This document shows, one piece after another, positions 17,417-26,357 of a DNA stretch of 64,000 nt. The notes below the pieces were generated by a model. It worked only from the letters and a program-made list of their open reading frames with translations, did not search any database and was not told the DNA's origin. The translations under genes and the position numbers were made by a program. The stretch's first letter is position 1; the number at the start of each line of letters is the position of its first letter. The DNA is from Streptomyces pseudovenezuelae (GTDB lineage: Bacteria; Actinomycetota; Actinomycetes; Streptomycetales; Streptomycetaceae): the NCBI RefSeq assembly GCF_029892565.1, contig NZ_JARXVH010000025.1, positions 1-64,000 on the forward strand. Reading direction: 5' to 3'.

Positions 17417-19012
17417 ATGCAGGTGAAGTTATTGGACGTCCCGGAGAGCGTGACCGACCGGGAACGGGCAGAGGAGTGGAGCGACCAGCTCGAAGAGCTG
17501 ATCATGCGGGCGGGGAAGGTCTTCCCTCGGGTCGAGCTGGAACGCCGGGCGGCCCTGTGCCTGCGCGGACTGCTCGCTCCCGTCTCCCGCAAGAACGGCT
17601 GGCAGCTGTCCGAGCACGGCGGCGAGAGCACCCCGTGGGGGCAGCGGCACCTGTTGGACCGCTCAGTGTGGGACGTGGACGGGCTGCGCGACTTCACTCG
17701 CCGCTATGTCGTCGAGGGTCTGGCCGACGACGGAGAGGGCGCCGGCCCCGGGGGGTGCGGGGTGCTGGTGGTCGACGAGACCGGCTTCGCCAAACGCGGC
17801 AAGACCTCGGCAGGGGTGGCCCGCCAATATTCGGGCGCCCAGGGGGCGTGCAGACAAATAACTTGCGGGTTTTGAGACTTGACCTCGCAGGTCAGCGCGT
17901 TTTCTGTCGACGGGTTGTTCTTCTACGGCCCCAGGGCGGGGTGTTCCCCTGCCAGATCGGGGTGATGGCCGCCTGGGCCACCGGCGCCGGACAGGCCTTG
18001 ATCGACCGTGAGCTGTACCTGCCCAAGGAGTAGACCGCTGATCGGCCCCGCTGCCGCGCGGCGTACGTCCCCGACACGGTCGGCTTCGCCACCAGGCCCC
18101 GCCAGGCCGAGGCAATGATTTCCCGGATCCTGCCTGACCTGCCGAAGGGACGAGTGTGGGTGGCCGCCGACGAGGTCTATGGACGCGAGGGTGCCTTCCA
18201 TGGCTTCCTGGAGGAACACCGGCTGCCGTACGTGGTCAACGTGCAGGCCAACACCACAGTGCTGCCCAGGCCCGGTTGGCGTCACATCGCCCGTCTGGTG
18301 GCCCGCTGTGCGGCCGAGGGCGAATGGGTGAGTCTGCCCGCAGGGCCGAGCCAGCTCGATAGTCGTACCTGGCAGTGGTGGGTCCGCCAGATTCCCGACC
18401 CGGAGGCCGGACCAGGGGCATGGCCGCGGTGGATCATCGCGCGCCGCCGCGAGGACGAGCCCGAGGCCCGGGACTACTACCTGGGCCGGGGCCCGGTGGA
18501 CACCGATGTCGAGGAGATCGTCTTGGTGCCCGGCGCACGCTGGCGGGTGGAGGAAGCGATCAAGCTGGCGAAATCGGCCTGCGGGCTGGCGGACTATGAG
18601 GTGCGGTCCTTCCACGGCTGGTACCGCCACATCACGCTCGCCCAGCTGGCGGCGGCGTTCCTGGCCGTCAGCGACGCCCGGGCTGCCCCGGAGGACGGTC
18701 CACTGGCGGCCAGCCGGTTCGGCATCCCACGTGCTGTGGGGACAGATGTGCACACAGGGGGCCCCGACGGGTCCCACCAGCCTCGTTGATCCCGTGCGGT
18801 TCACCGCGTTCGAGATCCAACGCCTGCTCGCCCTGGTGTGGCCCCTGCCCCCGCGCGAGGAACGGATCCGACGCGGGCTGGCCTGGTCTCTGTGGGGACG
18901 CCTCCACCAGGCCGTCGCCCGGGCCTGTCATCGGCGCAGACCCGCCGCTACCCGGCCGACGGGACACCCTCTGCCTCATCGGCCGGACGCCGAACTACAG
19001 CGGGCCTGCTGA
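17417..19012 (+). pseudogene. IS701-family DDE transposase, disrupted
   Basis: The coding sequence is split over three frames. Frame one (17417 to about 17845) gives the N-terminal part ending in VLVVDETGFAKRGKTSAGVA with the first catalytic Asp. A roughly 92-base insertion follows. The middle part resumes with CQIGVMAAWATGAGQALIDR, has a further stop after LYLPKE, then continues with WVAADEVYGREGAF (second Asp) and WRVEEAIKLAKSACGL (Glu). Near 18750 the frame changes again and the tail FTAFEIQRLLALVWPLPP follows. It cannot be translated as one protein, so this copy should move only if helped in trans. Confidence 0.85.
17845..17936. repeat. Small 92-base insertion inside the IS701 transposase
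   Basis: The heptamer CCCAGGG occurs at 17838-17844 and 17930-17936. Removing one copy and the sequence between them (92 bases) rejoins the transposase reading across the usual YSG-to-CQIG segment. The inserted DNA is AT-richer than its surroundings and contains CTTGCGGGTTTTGAGACTTG. Origin unknown. Confidence 0.4.
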
Positions 19013-19027
19013 TCTCCAACTGAAGGG

Positions 19028-19549
19028 TCAGACGTGATCGCACGGCCAAAGAATGTCGTACGGGTACGGATTGAACTTGTATGGGTGGTTGTCGGCGGGG
19101 ATCCATCCCTTCGTATTTCCGTCATTGCTCACGAAAAACGCGCGCACCCCGCCGGTCTGGTGGTTGGTAGCACCGCCAGCGTCAATGAAGTTACCCAGCG
19201 TCCGTCCGTCGCAATAGTAGAGCTGGAAAACGGTGTGCAGGCCGTCGCCCTGTCCAACTGAGATGCATAGATATCTGAGCGGACAGTTGTTCAGATAGTA
19301 GCTCCGCTGGGCGTCGGTCTGATTTCTGAAAACGTATTCTGCGGGCTGTGAGCTGGCGGTGAAGAGCGGAGACACCGTGGGTGTCCAGGCGGCGACCCCG
19401 ACGTCACTCGCAGGCGACGGCGCCGCTTCTGCCCCTGCGGCTGTTGACGGCTGGGCCATCAACGTCATCGCAGCGAGCAGAAGCATCGCAGCGACTAGCG
19501 CCAGCACCCCCTTTCGCGCAAGACGGTGTCTCCCCGTGAGAACAGTCAT
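19028..19549 (-). CDS. Secreted cysteine-containing protein, C-terminus cut by IS701
   Basis: A 173-residue exported protein. Residues 1-37 are a signal peptide (KGVLALVAAMLLLAAMTLMA, then PSTAAGAEA). The mature part has four cysteines (NNCPLRYLCIS, LYYCDGRTLG, LWPCDHV), consistent with disulphides, and an aromatic-rich centre. It resembles small secreted actinomycete proteins of unknown role, possibly peptidase-inhibitor-like; that is a weak guess. The stop TGA is made from one host base and two bases of the IS701 end, so the original C-terminus was longer or different. Confidence 0.6.
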   Translation of the reverse strand: MTVLTGRHRLARKGVLALVAAMLLLAAMTLMAQPSTAAGAEAAPSPASDVGVAAWTPTVSPLFTASSQPAEYVFRNQTDAQRSYYLNNCPLRYLCISVGQGDGLHTVFQLYYCDGRTLGNFIDAGGATNHQTGGVRAFFVSNDGNTKGWIPADNHPYKFNPYPYDILWPCDHV

Positions 19550-19708
19550 CTCTATCGCTCCTCTATTGACTCGCCCAACCGGTCATGTGCCGACATTCGC
19601 CGGGCGCCTTTTGGCCCCGATCGCCCCCTGCCGGGGCGTGTCGCTCCTTGGGAGAGTGCGCGTCGTAGCTGCCCTTGTCCTTACACGAGAACGCACAGTT
19701 CTTTAGTC

Positions 19709-20719
19709 TCAGTGCACTGTGTGACTGCGCTGGCGGAACTGGCGTGGAGATAAGCCATAGGCGCTGCGGAAAGCCTGGCTGAAATACGCGGGGCTGGCAA
19801 ACCCCCACCGGGCCGCGATCGCATGGATCGAGCGGGCGGCCAACCGGGGGTCGGCGAGGTCGCGTCGGCACTGTTCCAGGCGGCGTTCGCGGATCCAGCC
19901 GGCGACGGTGTGGCCTTCCTGCTGGAACAGTTTGTGCAGGTAGCGGAGGGAGATGTGGTGGGCTGCGGCGATCGTGTCCGGGGTCAGGTGCGCATCGTCC
20001 AGGTGGTGTTGGATGAAGGCATGGATCTGGGCCATGAGTGCGCGCTGCCTGGTGTGGGGTGCCACCGTGCTCGGGGTGTCCAGTGCGTCGGCGAGTGCCG
20101 TGGTGAGCACGTCGAGGGTGAGGGTGGACAGCCGGGCGGTATCGGACGCGCTGAGTTCGTGCATGTGCCGGGCGAGCTGCAGCAGGAACTGTGACGAGAG
20201 CGCACCGATGCCCTGCGCGCCGGGGATGCGAACCCCGTTCAGACGCCGCAGGTCCCGGTCGGGCAACTGCAGCAGTGCGCGCGGGAAGCGCAGAAGCAGC
20301 AGCTGGCTCGTCGGGATATTCGGCGCGTGCCTGCCCAGGAAGGGACGCGAGGTGTCGAACAGCATCAGGTCGCCGACCCCCAGATCCGCGCGCTGGCCGT
20401 CTTGCGTCACCGTGGCACCACCGCGCACGATGCAGCCCACCTTGAGCACTTCGGGATCGGCCTGGCGAATGAGCTTGGGCGAGCGGTGGACCGAGTGCGG
20501 CATCGTGGTCAACAGCGTCGCCTGCATCGCGCCGAAATCGCTGATACCGACGTGAGCCCTAAATCCGTTTTCCACCTGCGGGTCGCAGCGTAAGTCGTAC
20601 GGTACCCAGAGCTTCGTGCTCACCTCGCGCCAGAAAGCGAACCGCTCTCCCGCCGGGACCTCGGCGGTGCTGACCACGTCCATGAGCCCAGTGTTGTCGC
20701 GGCGGGAGCGGACCGGCAT
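19709..20719 (-). CDS. AraC-family transcriptional regulator
   Basis: A 336-residue regulator with an N-terminal AraC-binding-like domain (residues 30-200; FWREVSTKLWVPYDLRC, GDLMLFDTSRPF) and a C-terminal double helix-turn-helix (IAAAHHISLRYLHKLFQQEG and IAARWGFASPAYFSQAFRSA, then YGLSPRQFR). This NphR/FeaR-like arrangement binds DNA as an activator. ATG at 20719; an in-frame ATG twelve codons in is possible. It could control the secreted protein downstream on the same strand, which is inference. Confidence 0.85.
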   Translation of the reverse strand: MPVRSRRDNTGLMDVVSTAEVPAGERFAFWREVSTKLWVPYDLRCDPQVENGFRAHVGISDFGAMQATLLTTMPHSVHRSPKLIRQADPEVLKVGCIVRGGATVTQDGQRADLGVGDLMLFDTSRPFLGRHAPNIPTSQLLLLRFPRALLQLPDRDLRRLNGVRIPGAQGIGALSSQFLLQLARHMHELSASDTARLSTLTLDVLTTALADALDTPSTVAPHTRQRALMAQIHAFIQHHLDDAHLTPDTIAAAHHISLRYLHKLFQQEGHTVAGWIRERRLEQCRRDLADPRLAARSIHAIAARWGFASPAYFSQAFRSAYGLSPRQFRQRSHTVH

Positions 20720-20818
20720 CGCCCGAACAAGCCGAACGCAACCAGCCGCCGTCGCCGTACCCCTCTGAGGACTCTCTATCGCCGGCTCTGTGGCCCTCGT
20801 CAGATCAGCAACCTGTGG

Positions 20819-21148
20819 TCAGTGGGCGGCCTTGTACTTCTCGATGACTTCGCGAGGCACACGACCACGGGCGTTGACCTCGATGCCTTGAGCCTTGGCC
20901 CACTCGCGAACCTTGATGGGATCCGGCCCGCCAGCTTGCTTGCTGTTACCACGCCGACGAGAGCTGCTGCCAGATTTGCGGCCTACTTCGAGGAAGGGAG
21001 CCAGAGCGTCCAGTAGCTGCTGGTGGCCGTCGGAGTTGAGGTCAATTTCGTAGCTGACACCGTCGAGACTGAACGTGTGTGCGGCGATGTCTTCACCCTC
21101 GGAGCCCGTCAAGTCGTCGGTGAAGATGGTTACGGTGCGCTGAACCAT
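20819..21148 (-). CDS. lsr2: Lsr2 family nucleoid protein
   Basis: A 109-residue Lsr2. The N-terminal dimerisation domain is MVQRTVTIFTDDLTGSEGED and VSYEIDLNS. After a basic Ser/Arg linker, the C-terminal DNA-binding domain ends IKVREWAKAQGIEVNARGRV, with the AT-hook-like Arg-Gly-Arg. Lsr2 bridges AT-rich foreign DNA and silences it. ATG at 21148 is taken because the conserved MxQR start aligns there; a GTG two codons earlier is possible. Streptomycetes usually carry more than one copy, and this one sits among mobile elements. Confidence 0.9.
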   Translation of the reverse strand: MVQRTVTIFTDDLTGSEGEDIAAHTFSLDGVSYEIDLNSDGHQQLLDALAPFLEVGRKSGSSSRRRGNSKQAGGPDPIKVREWAKAQGIEVNARGRVPREVIEKYKAAH

Positions 21149-21213
21149 GGACACATTCTCTCTTCTGTCGTAGTGGCACGAGTCTAGTGCTCTGACCGCG
21201 TACCTTCGCCGGG

Positions 21214-21918
21214 TTGGGTGGGTGTGGGGCCATTAATGCCAGCTACCTGACCGAGGCATCCGCCTATGCTCGGCTCGTGCAGCCGCTTTCCGACAGCAGC
21301 AATCCGTTGATCACGGCGTTCCCAGCCGAGCTTGCAAGCGATGCCGAGGCAGTCCTGGCGGTGATGCCTGATTCTCGGCTCCAGCCGCATGCCTCGTTCT
21401 CGGTCGCTGTCGAGGGCCAGCAGGTTTTGATCCCCGGGCGCCTCTACAACGACGAGCCGCCAACTGCCAGGGTGGCGTCGCTTTCGTCGCGCCAACAACA
21501 GCTTCTGCACTGCCTGTACTCAAGGCACTGCGACGGCATGGTCAGGCAGCGCCACCTGGAGAAGGTCGTTGGTTCCACGGACCCATGGGTCGTCCCCTTC
21601 GTCGTGCAGCTGGTTGGCGAGTACGTCTTGGAGATCCTGGTCGTCATCTGCGATGAGCTCCGTGATCTCGCCACGCCCGGCACCTGCGGCCACCTCGCTT
21701 ACGGGCAGTTCATCGTGGACAACCCGGCCTTCTTCGCGCGCACTCAACGGCGGGTCGTGAGCTACTGGAGCTGCTACTACCGGGGCACCTACGCGAGTTT
21801 TCGGGGCTACCCGGGGTGCACGATTCTTGACCTCCTACGGTCCGCTGCCTCCGACAGAGCAGGACATCCCTGGCCCAACCTCGCTCCAGCCGGCGTCAGG
21901 GTGGACGGCTACTGCTAG
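21214..21918 (+). CDS. Conserved hypothetical protein carried inside the IS630-type ends
   Basis: Up to 234 residues, starting at a GTG within the left inverted repeat. A GTG at 21277 (reading VQPLSDSSNPLITAFPAELA) is a likely alternative that leaves out the repeat. It has no signal or membrane segment. Conserved-looking features are RQQQLLHCLYSRHCDGMVRQ, GSTDPWVVPFVVQLVGEYV and RRVVSYWSCYYRGTYASF. I recall similar uncharacterised streptomycete proteins but know no function. It is convergent with the transposase, 28 bases between stops. Confidence 0.6.
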   Translation: MGGCGAINASYLTEASAYARLVQPLSDSSNPLITAFPAELASDAEAVLAVMPDSRLQPHASFSVAVEGQQVLIPGRLYNDEPPTARVASLSSRQQQLLHCLYSRHCDGMVRQRHLEKVVGSTDPWVVPFVVQLVGEYVLEILVVICDELRDLATPGTCGHLAYGQFIVDNPAFFARTQRRVVSYWSCYYRGTYASFRGYPGCTILDLLRSAASDRAGHPWPNLAPAGVRVDGYC

Positions 21919-21946
21919 GACCCGGCCGGGCAAGGTCGCCGAGCCG

Positions 21947-23068
21947 TCAAGCGGCATCGGCGAGGGGACGTCCACCCCAACGGATGCCCTTCTCGCTGCG
22001 GATGCGAGCGCGCTCGCGGCGCTGGGCTGCCAGCACGTCGGGGTGACGGGCATTCGCGTTGCGCCAGCGCAGATAGGCGTGCAGGGCCCGGGTCTGCACG
22101 GTGTGGTTGCGGTGGTTGGAGTTGGCGATGGTGAACTGCCGCAGCGGCCCGAAGTGCGCCTCGATCGGGTTGGCCCAGGACGCGTATGTCGGCGTGAAGC
22201 ACAGCTCGACGCGGTTCTTCTTCGCCCAGCGGCGGATCGTCTCGCCCTTGTGGGCGGACAGGTTGTCCAGGATGACGTAGATGGGGGCGCCGTCCGGTCG
22301 GGCGGCCCGGACCGATCTGAGCGCGGCCAGCGTGTTCGCGGCGCTCTTCTTGCGGCGGTTGACGCCCCAGAGCGTGTCGTCACCGACCGAATAGCAGCCG
22401 TGGAAGTACCTGACGCCATGCGTGCGGTGGTAGGTCGCCGGGTGCCGCTCGGGGTGACTGGCGGGGGCCCAGCCCGCACCGCCGGTGGGGCGGATGCCGA
22501 GCGGGCCGAACTCGTCGAACGCGAAGACCCGGTCCGGGAAGCGGTCCAGGACCTCCTCGATCCGGTCCAGCTTTGCCTCGCGGTCGGGGTCCGGGGACTC
22601 TTTCCAGGTCTTGGTGCGCTGGAAGGTGATGCCGCGGCGGGCGAGCAGACGGCGTAACGCCTCGCGGCCGATGCGGATGACCCGCCCATGGACTTTCCGC
22701 AGGTGGGCCAGCAGTTTGCGGATGGACCAGCGAGTGAAGGGCTGGCCGAGCTTGGTCGGGCGGGTGGTGGCCGCCTGGACGACGAAGTCCTCGTCGTCAG
22801 GACTGAGCAGGCGGGGACGGCCTCCCGCCCACCGAGGGTCCAGACAGGCCAGGCCGATCTCGTTGAACCGGTGGATCACATCCCGGACGGTGTCCTCGTC
22901 GGCCTGCACCAGCTGGGCGATCACCGGGACCCGGTTCCCGCCGGCCGACGCCAGCAGCATCATCGCGCGTCGGAAGCGGACCGAACTGGTGCTGCCCCGG
23001 CGCACGATCTGCTGCAGCTTCTGCCCCTCCTGGTCGGTCAACCTGCGCACGCGGACAGGCTCAGCCAC
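21947..23068 (-). CDS. IS630-family transposase
   Basis: About 374 residues. An N-terminal helix-turn-helix region (VIAQLVQADEDTVRDVIHRF) is followed by a winged region and a DDE catalytic domain: FAFDEFGPLG (Asp), YVILDNLSAHKGE (Asp) and SWANPIEAHFG (Glu), all present. The protein looks intact and the element could be active. I start at the GTG at 23068 (VAEPVRVRRL), which follows a G-rich stretch. The open frame extends upstream to 23125. Confidence 0.85.
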   Translation of the reverse strand: MAEPVRVRRLTDQEGQKLQQIVRRGSTSSVRFRRAMMLLASAGGNRVPVIAQLVQADEDTVRDVIHRFNEIGLACLDPRWAGGRPRLLSPDDEDFVVQAATTRPTKLGQPFTRWSIRKLLAHLRKVHGRVIRIGREALRRLLARRGITFQRTKTWKESPDPDREAKLDRIEEVLDRFPDRVFAFDEFGPLGIRPTGGAGWAPASHPERHPATYHRTHGVRYFHGCYSVGDDTLWGVNRRKKSAANTLAALRSVRAARPDGAPIYVILDNLSAHKGETIRRWAKKNRVELCFTPTYASWANPIEAHFGPLRQFTIANSNHRNHTVQTRALHAYLRWRNANARHPDVLAAQRRERARIRSEKGIRWGGRPLADAA

Positions 23069-23346
23069 CGCACCCCCAGCACTCGGATCGGACGTCACGC
23101 AACATCCAACCGCCCCGACCACCAACCCGGCGAACCAATGTGGTCAGAGCACTAGCCGATCAACCTTCGGTGGCACAAGCTCAGGGTTCGATGACACAGG
23201 ACAGCCACGAGGCTGTGAGTCGCGAGTGCGCACTGTTGTCCCGTCTCGAAGGATCTGGTCTCCGTCTCAAGTGGCCTGGTCTGATGGGTCGTTGATCTCA
23301 GTTGATCTGGTTCGTCCTCCAGATCACTGCACTACTCTGTCGAGCC

Positions 23347-23991
23347 ATGAACGCGGACCGCTGGTTGGCAGACACCCGGACCTCCTACGACACAGTCGCG
23401 GCTAGCTATGCCGACCAACTACGCGAGGCTCTGGCCGGGGCGCCGTATCTTCGGGCGGCTCTGGCGCTATTCGCCGACTTGGTGCACGCCGCTGGCGGTG
23501 GGCCGGTGGCGGATGTGGGCTGCGGACCTGGACACGTCACCGCTCACCTGCACGAGCTGGATGTGGACGCTTTCGGCATCGATCTTTCATCCGTGATGAT
23601 CGACGTGGCTCGGCGCGGCCACCCCCGCCTGCGGTTCGAGGCGGGCTCGATGACCGACCTCGACCTCGCCGATGCTTCAGTCGTCGGCCTGCTCGCATTT
23701 TGGTCGTTGATTCACGTCCCCGACGAAGCAGTGCCCACGGTCTTCGGCCACTTCCGGCGGGTGTTGCGTCCCGGCGGACCACTGCTGCTCGGCTTTCACG
23801 TCGGCGACGGGTCGAGGCTGAAGACGCAGGGCTACGGCGGCCACCCGATGAACGTCCACGTTCACCGCCGCCAGCCTGACCAAGTGGCGGCCTGGCTACG
23901 CGATGCCGGGTTCACCGTCGAGGCCCAAATGCTGATCGACCCCGACGAGAGCGTTCCAGGTGCGGTCCTCTTCGCGCGCCGTCAGTCCTAG
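23347..23991 (+). CDS. Class I SAM-dependent methyltransferase
   Basis: A 214-residue methyltransferase. Motif I is PVADVGCGPGHVTAHLHELD (residues 55-75). The acidic end of strand 2 is FGIDLSSVMID, motif II is around FEAGSMTDLDLADAS, and motif III is LRPGGPLLLGFHV. The N-terminal TSYDTVAASYADQLRE is typical of ubiquinone/menaquinone-type small-molecule methyltransferases. The substrate is unknown. ATG at 23347. It lies just outside the IS630-type element. Confidence 0.85.
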   Translation: MNADRWLADTRTSYDTVAASYADQLREALAGAPYLRAALALFADLVHAAGGGPVADVGCGPGHVTAHLHELDVDAFGIDLSSVMIDVARRGHPRLRFEAGSMTDLDLADASVVGLLAFWSLIHVPDEAVPTVFGHFRRVLRPGGPLLLGFHVGDGSRLKTQGYGGHPMNVHVHRRQPDQVAAWLRDAGFTVEAQMLIDPDESVPGAVLFARRQS

Positions 23992-24241
23992 CCACGCCAG
24001 CGGTCCGATTGCGGCCGACGGCACAGCGAAGTCGGACCACATCAACTGAGCCCATCGGATCCCCTGCGGCGACGCCCGTTCCGGGCGGAAAATGGGTGTG
24101 GTTGCTGCCTGTTGACGCCGTTTCGTCTGTGACCTTCGAGGTCGTAACTGAGCCGGGCGCGGGGAGCCAGTCACCGGGCGCCTTCAGTGTCGCTTCGAGC
24201 ACGCGGATGAGATTCCTCCACCAGCCCTTTGGCTCCCACAG

Positions 24242-25110
24242 GTGGCAGCCGCCCGGGAGCCGAGGGAGGGCCGTGGTGCTGGAAGAGACGCAGCCGGGCA
24301 GGATGCGGGCGGTAGGAAGCTGCCGTCGAATGCGTGGATGGCGCTGCGGCGCCTGGGCTGGACCACCGCACCCGACGAGGGCGTGAAGGTCAACGACCGG
24401 ATCGTCCGCATGGCCCAGGAGCAGGCCGGGCGCGCTTTGCGCTCGGTGAAGTGGCGGGCCGGCGTGGTGGACGGTGTGCTGGCCGCATGGCCTGCCGACC
24501 CGAACAAGCGCACCCCCAAGGAGTGGGAGCAGGTGCGGGCCGCGATACTGGGCGGTGAGTACCTGCCGTCCAGCATCATCCGTTCCCGCACCCGCCAGAT
24601 CACTGCCTTCGAGCGTGAGCACGGGCGTGTGGCAGCCGGCCTCTTCGAGTTGGAGCCCACCCCGCGTGTGCCACGCATGTTGCTGCTCGCCGCGTGCGAC
24701 GGGCAGCAGGCCACCATCGAGCGCTTGGCGAGTGAGCCGACGAAAGCCCTCCTGCGGCTGCAACTCCCCACCCGGCCCGACCCGCAGAAGTACGCGGACT
24801 GGACGTGGGTTCAGTGCCCAATCGCGCTGCCGCCCACGGTTGCGGGATGCGCAGTGATCCACCTGCCGACGCTGCGCATCGCGCGCGGCCACGTACGCGC
24901 CGACCTCGCCTACACCCACCCCGTCCCCAAGACTCAGCGCACCGGGCACACGGTCGCGCTCGGCGTGGACTGGGGACTGAACACCCTCCTCGGCGCGGGC
25001 GCGGCCCGACTCCACGACGACGGCCGTGCCACCGCCCTCGGCTCTGGAGCCCAGCTCCGGGCCGCTGGGGTGCTGGCCAAGCAGTACCGGCTGCGCCGCG
25101 CTCACCCCCC
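24242..25110 (+). pseudogene. TnpB-like transposase, truncated
   Basis: The frame gives about 290 residues resembling the N-terminal two thirds of the long TnpB-like transposases of streptomycetes. It ends with a RuvC-I motif (ALGVDWGLNTLLGAGAARL) and AKQYRLRR. Beyond about 25110 the sequence no longer reads as TnpB. The RuvC Glu and last Asp and the zinc ribbon are missing, so it cannot be active. The true start is unclear. The 250 bases before it hold no other gene. Confidence 0.55.
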
Positions 25111-25519
25111 CCGGGTCGGCAAGACCATGCTGTCCGTCGCGCTCGGGCGGGTGGCCCTGCCCATGCTCGCCCGTCCTCCCGGCGGCGCACCAAGGCCGCC
25201 TGCGCAGACACCCCGAGGTCGCCAGCGCTGTGACGATCACCCGGCTCTACCTCGGAGACGATGGGCGACGTAGCGTTCGGCTCGTTGGGCGGTCCGACGA
25301 CGGCCGGATCACAGGCTTCATTCGGCCAGTGCATCGCATGCAGAGGCGTCTTGGGTGACTGACGTGTTCCTGAAGTGTGGCTGCTGCTGGTGCGTCGGTT
25401 GCAGGCGCTTCGCTGTGCGGTCGCGCAGCAGCAGCCACTGACTCACGTCGGCGCCGCCTGAGCGCGCGGCCGGTCCATGCAGCAGCACGGCGTAAGCCGT
25501 CCTCTCCGCCTTGCTGGGG

Positions 25520-25635
25520 GCGAAGGGCGCTACCACCAGGTCACCGGACGTCAGCCCGGCCACCTCCGAACCGACCTCCTCGACCACGCCGAGGAACTCG
25601 TGGTCCATCCGGCGGCCCTCCTCGGTGGCGGGCAT
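25520..25635 (-). pseudogene. Medium-chain dehydrogenase fragment (N-terminal half)
   Basis: About 35 residues including DHEFLGVVEEVGSEVAGLTS and GDLVVAPF, the GroES-like domain signature of zinc alcohol dehydrogenases. No Rossmann part follows. It is a stub beside two others, possibly left by deletions. Confidence 0.5.
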
Positions 25636-25657
25636 CGAGCGGTAGCGGGTCCGTGGC

Positions 25658-25838
25658 TCAGCGGGTGCTGCTGCGCGCTGCGTTGTACTCCTCGTCCGAG
25701 ACCTTTTCGAGCCACTCGGTCTCGGGGCTGCCGTCGCCCGTGCCCTCCGACATCGCGAGGTGGGTCATGAAGTGATCGGGGGCCGCACCGTGCCAGTGCT
25801 CCTCGCCCGGCGGTGTGTGGACCGTGTCGCCGGGAACG
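25658..25838 (-). pseudogene. Cupin-domain protein fragment (C-terminal end)
   Basis: About 55 residues with the cupin core PGDTVHTPPGEEHWHGA (two His of the metal site), HFMTHLAMSEG and a WLEKVSDEEYNAA tail. The N-terminal half and start are missing. It probably derives from a carboxymuconolactone/cupin-type small protein. Confidence 0.55.
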
Positions 25839-25901
25839 CAGGGCAGATGACCAATCCAAGTCGCCAAGCGGCTCGGCGCGGGCCGTGACCGGGCCCGGCT
25901 G

Positions 25902-26347
25902 GCGACCCTGCGGGGATCGGCGCCGACGCGACCGTCGCGCTCACCGACGACGCCGAGGCCACCGCGGCGGCGCTGGCCGAGACGGCCGCCGAGGTCGACC
26001 CGGTCGTGGACTACCTCTGGGGCAGGCCCGCCGGTGACGCGATCATGGCGCTGCTGCGGGCCCGCGCCGACCGCAGCCGCGCGCTGAACTGGATCCAGAT
26101 CGGCTCCATGGCCGGCCCGACCATCGAACTGCCCTCCGTGGCACTGCGTTCGGCGAACTTCCGGTTGCAGGGCAACGGCCAGGGCGCCGTGTCCACCAGG
26201 GCGTATCTGGCCGAACTGCCGTCCCTCATCGAGGAGATCGACGGCGGCGGCATCGCGGTCACCGCCAGGACGATGCCCCTGGCCGACGTCGGGACCGCGT
26301 GGACCGAGCCCGAGGTACCGGGCGTACGCACCGTACTGACGCCCTGA
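25902..26347 (+). pseudogene. Medium-chain dehydrogenase fragment (C-terminal part)
   Basis: About 148 residues matching the second half of a quinone-oxidoreductase-like MDR: VDPVVDYLWGRPAGDAIMAL, LNWIQIGSMAGPTIELPSVA, LRSANFRLQGNGQGAVSTRA and the final VGTAWTEPEVPGVRTVLTP. The GroES-like domain and start are absent. It is on the opposite strand to the N-terminal MDR stub nearby, so the two are not simple halves of one gene. Confidence 0.55.
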
Positions 26348-26357
26348 ACCGCCGTGG

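Larger units (their letters stand above)
17348..19029 (+). mobile_element. IS701-family insertion sequence with 39-bp perfect inverted repeats
   Basis: The ends 17348-17386 and 18991-19029 are perfect 39-base inverted repeats, beginning GACCCTTCAGTTGGAGATCA. The element is 1682 bp with one disrupted transposase gene. A 5-base repeat CAGAC overlaps both edges (17346-17350, 19029-19033); a clean target duplication is not evident. The right end supplies part of the stop codon of the next gene. Confidence 0.85.
21187..23152. mobile_element. IS630-type element with passenger ORF
   Basis: The ends are inverted repeats: GTGCTCTGACC begins at 21187 and its complement ends at 23152. After seven mismatches the match resumes with TTCGCCGGGTTGG. 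Both ends are flanked by TA (21185-21186, 23153-23154), the IS630/mariner target. The element is 1966 bp, longer than the usual 1.1-1.2 kb, because it encloses an unrelated forward ORF next to the reverse-strand transposase. Confidence 0.7.

Noticed and set aside
17346..19033. CAGAC as target duplication of the IS701 element
   Set aside because: The repeats overlap the 39-bp inverted ends, so they cannot be a clean duplication; boundaries by inverted repeat are preferred.
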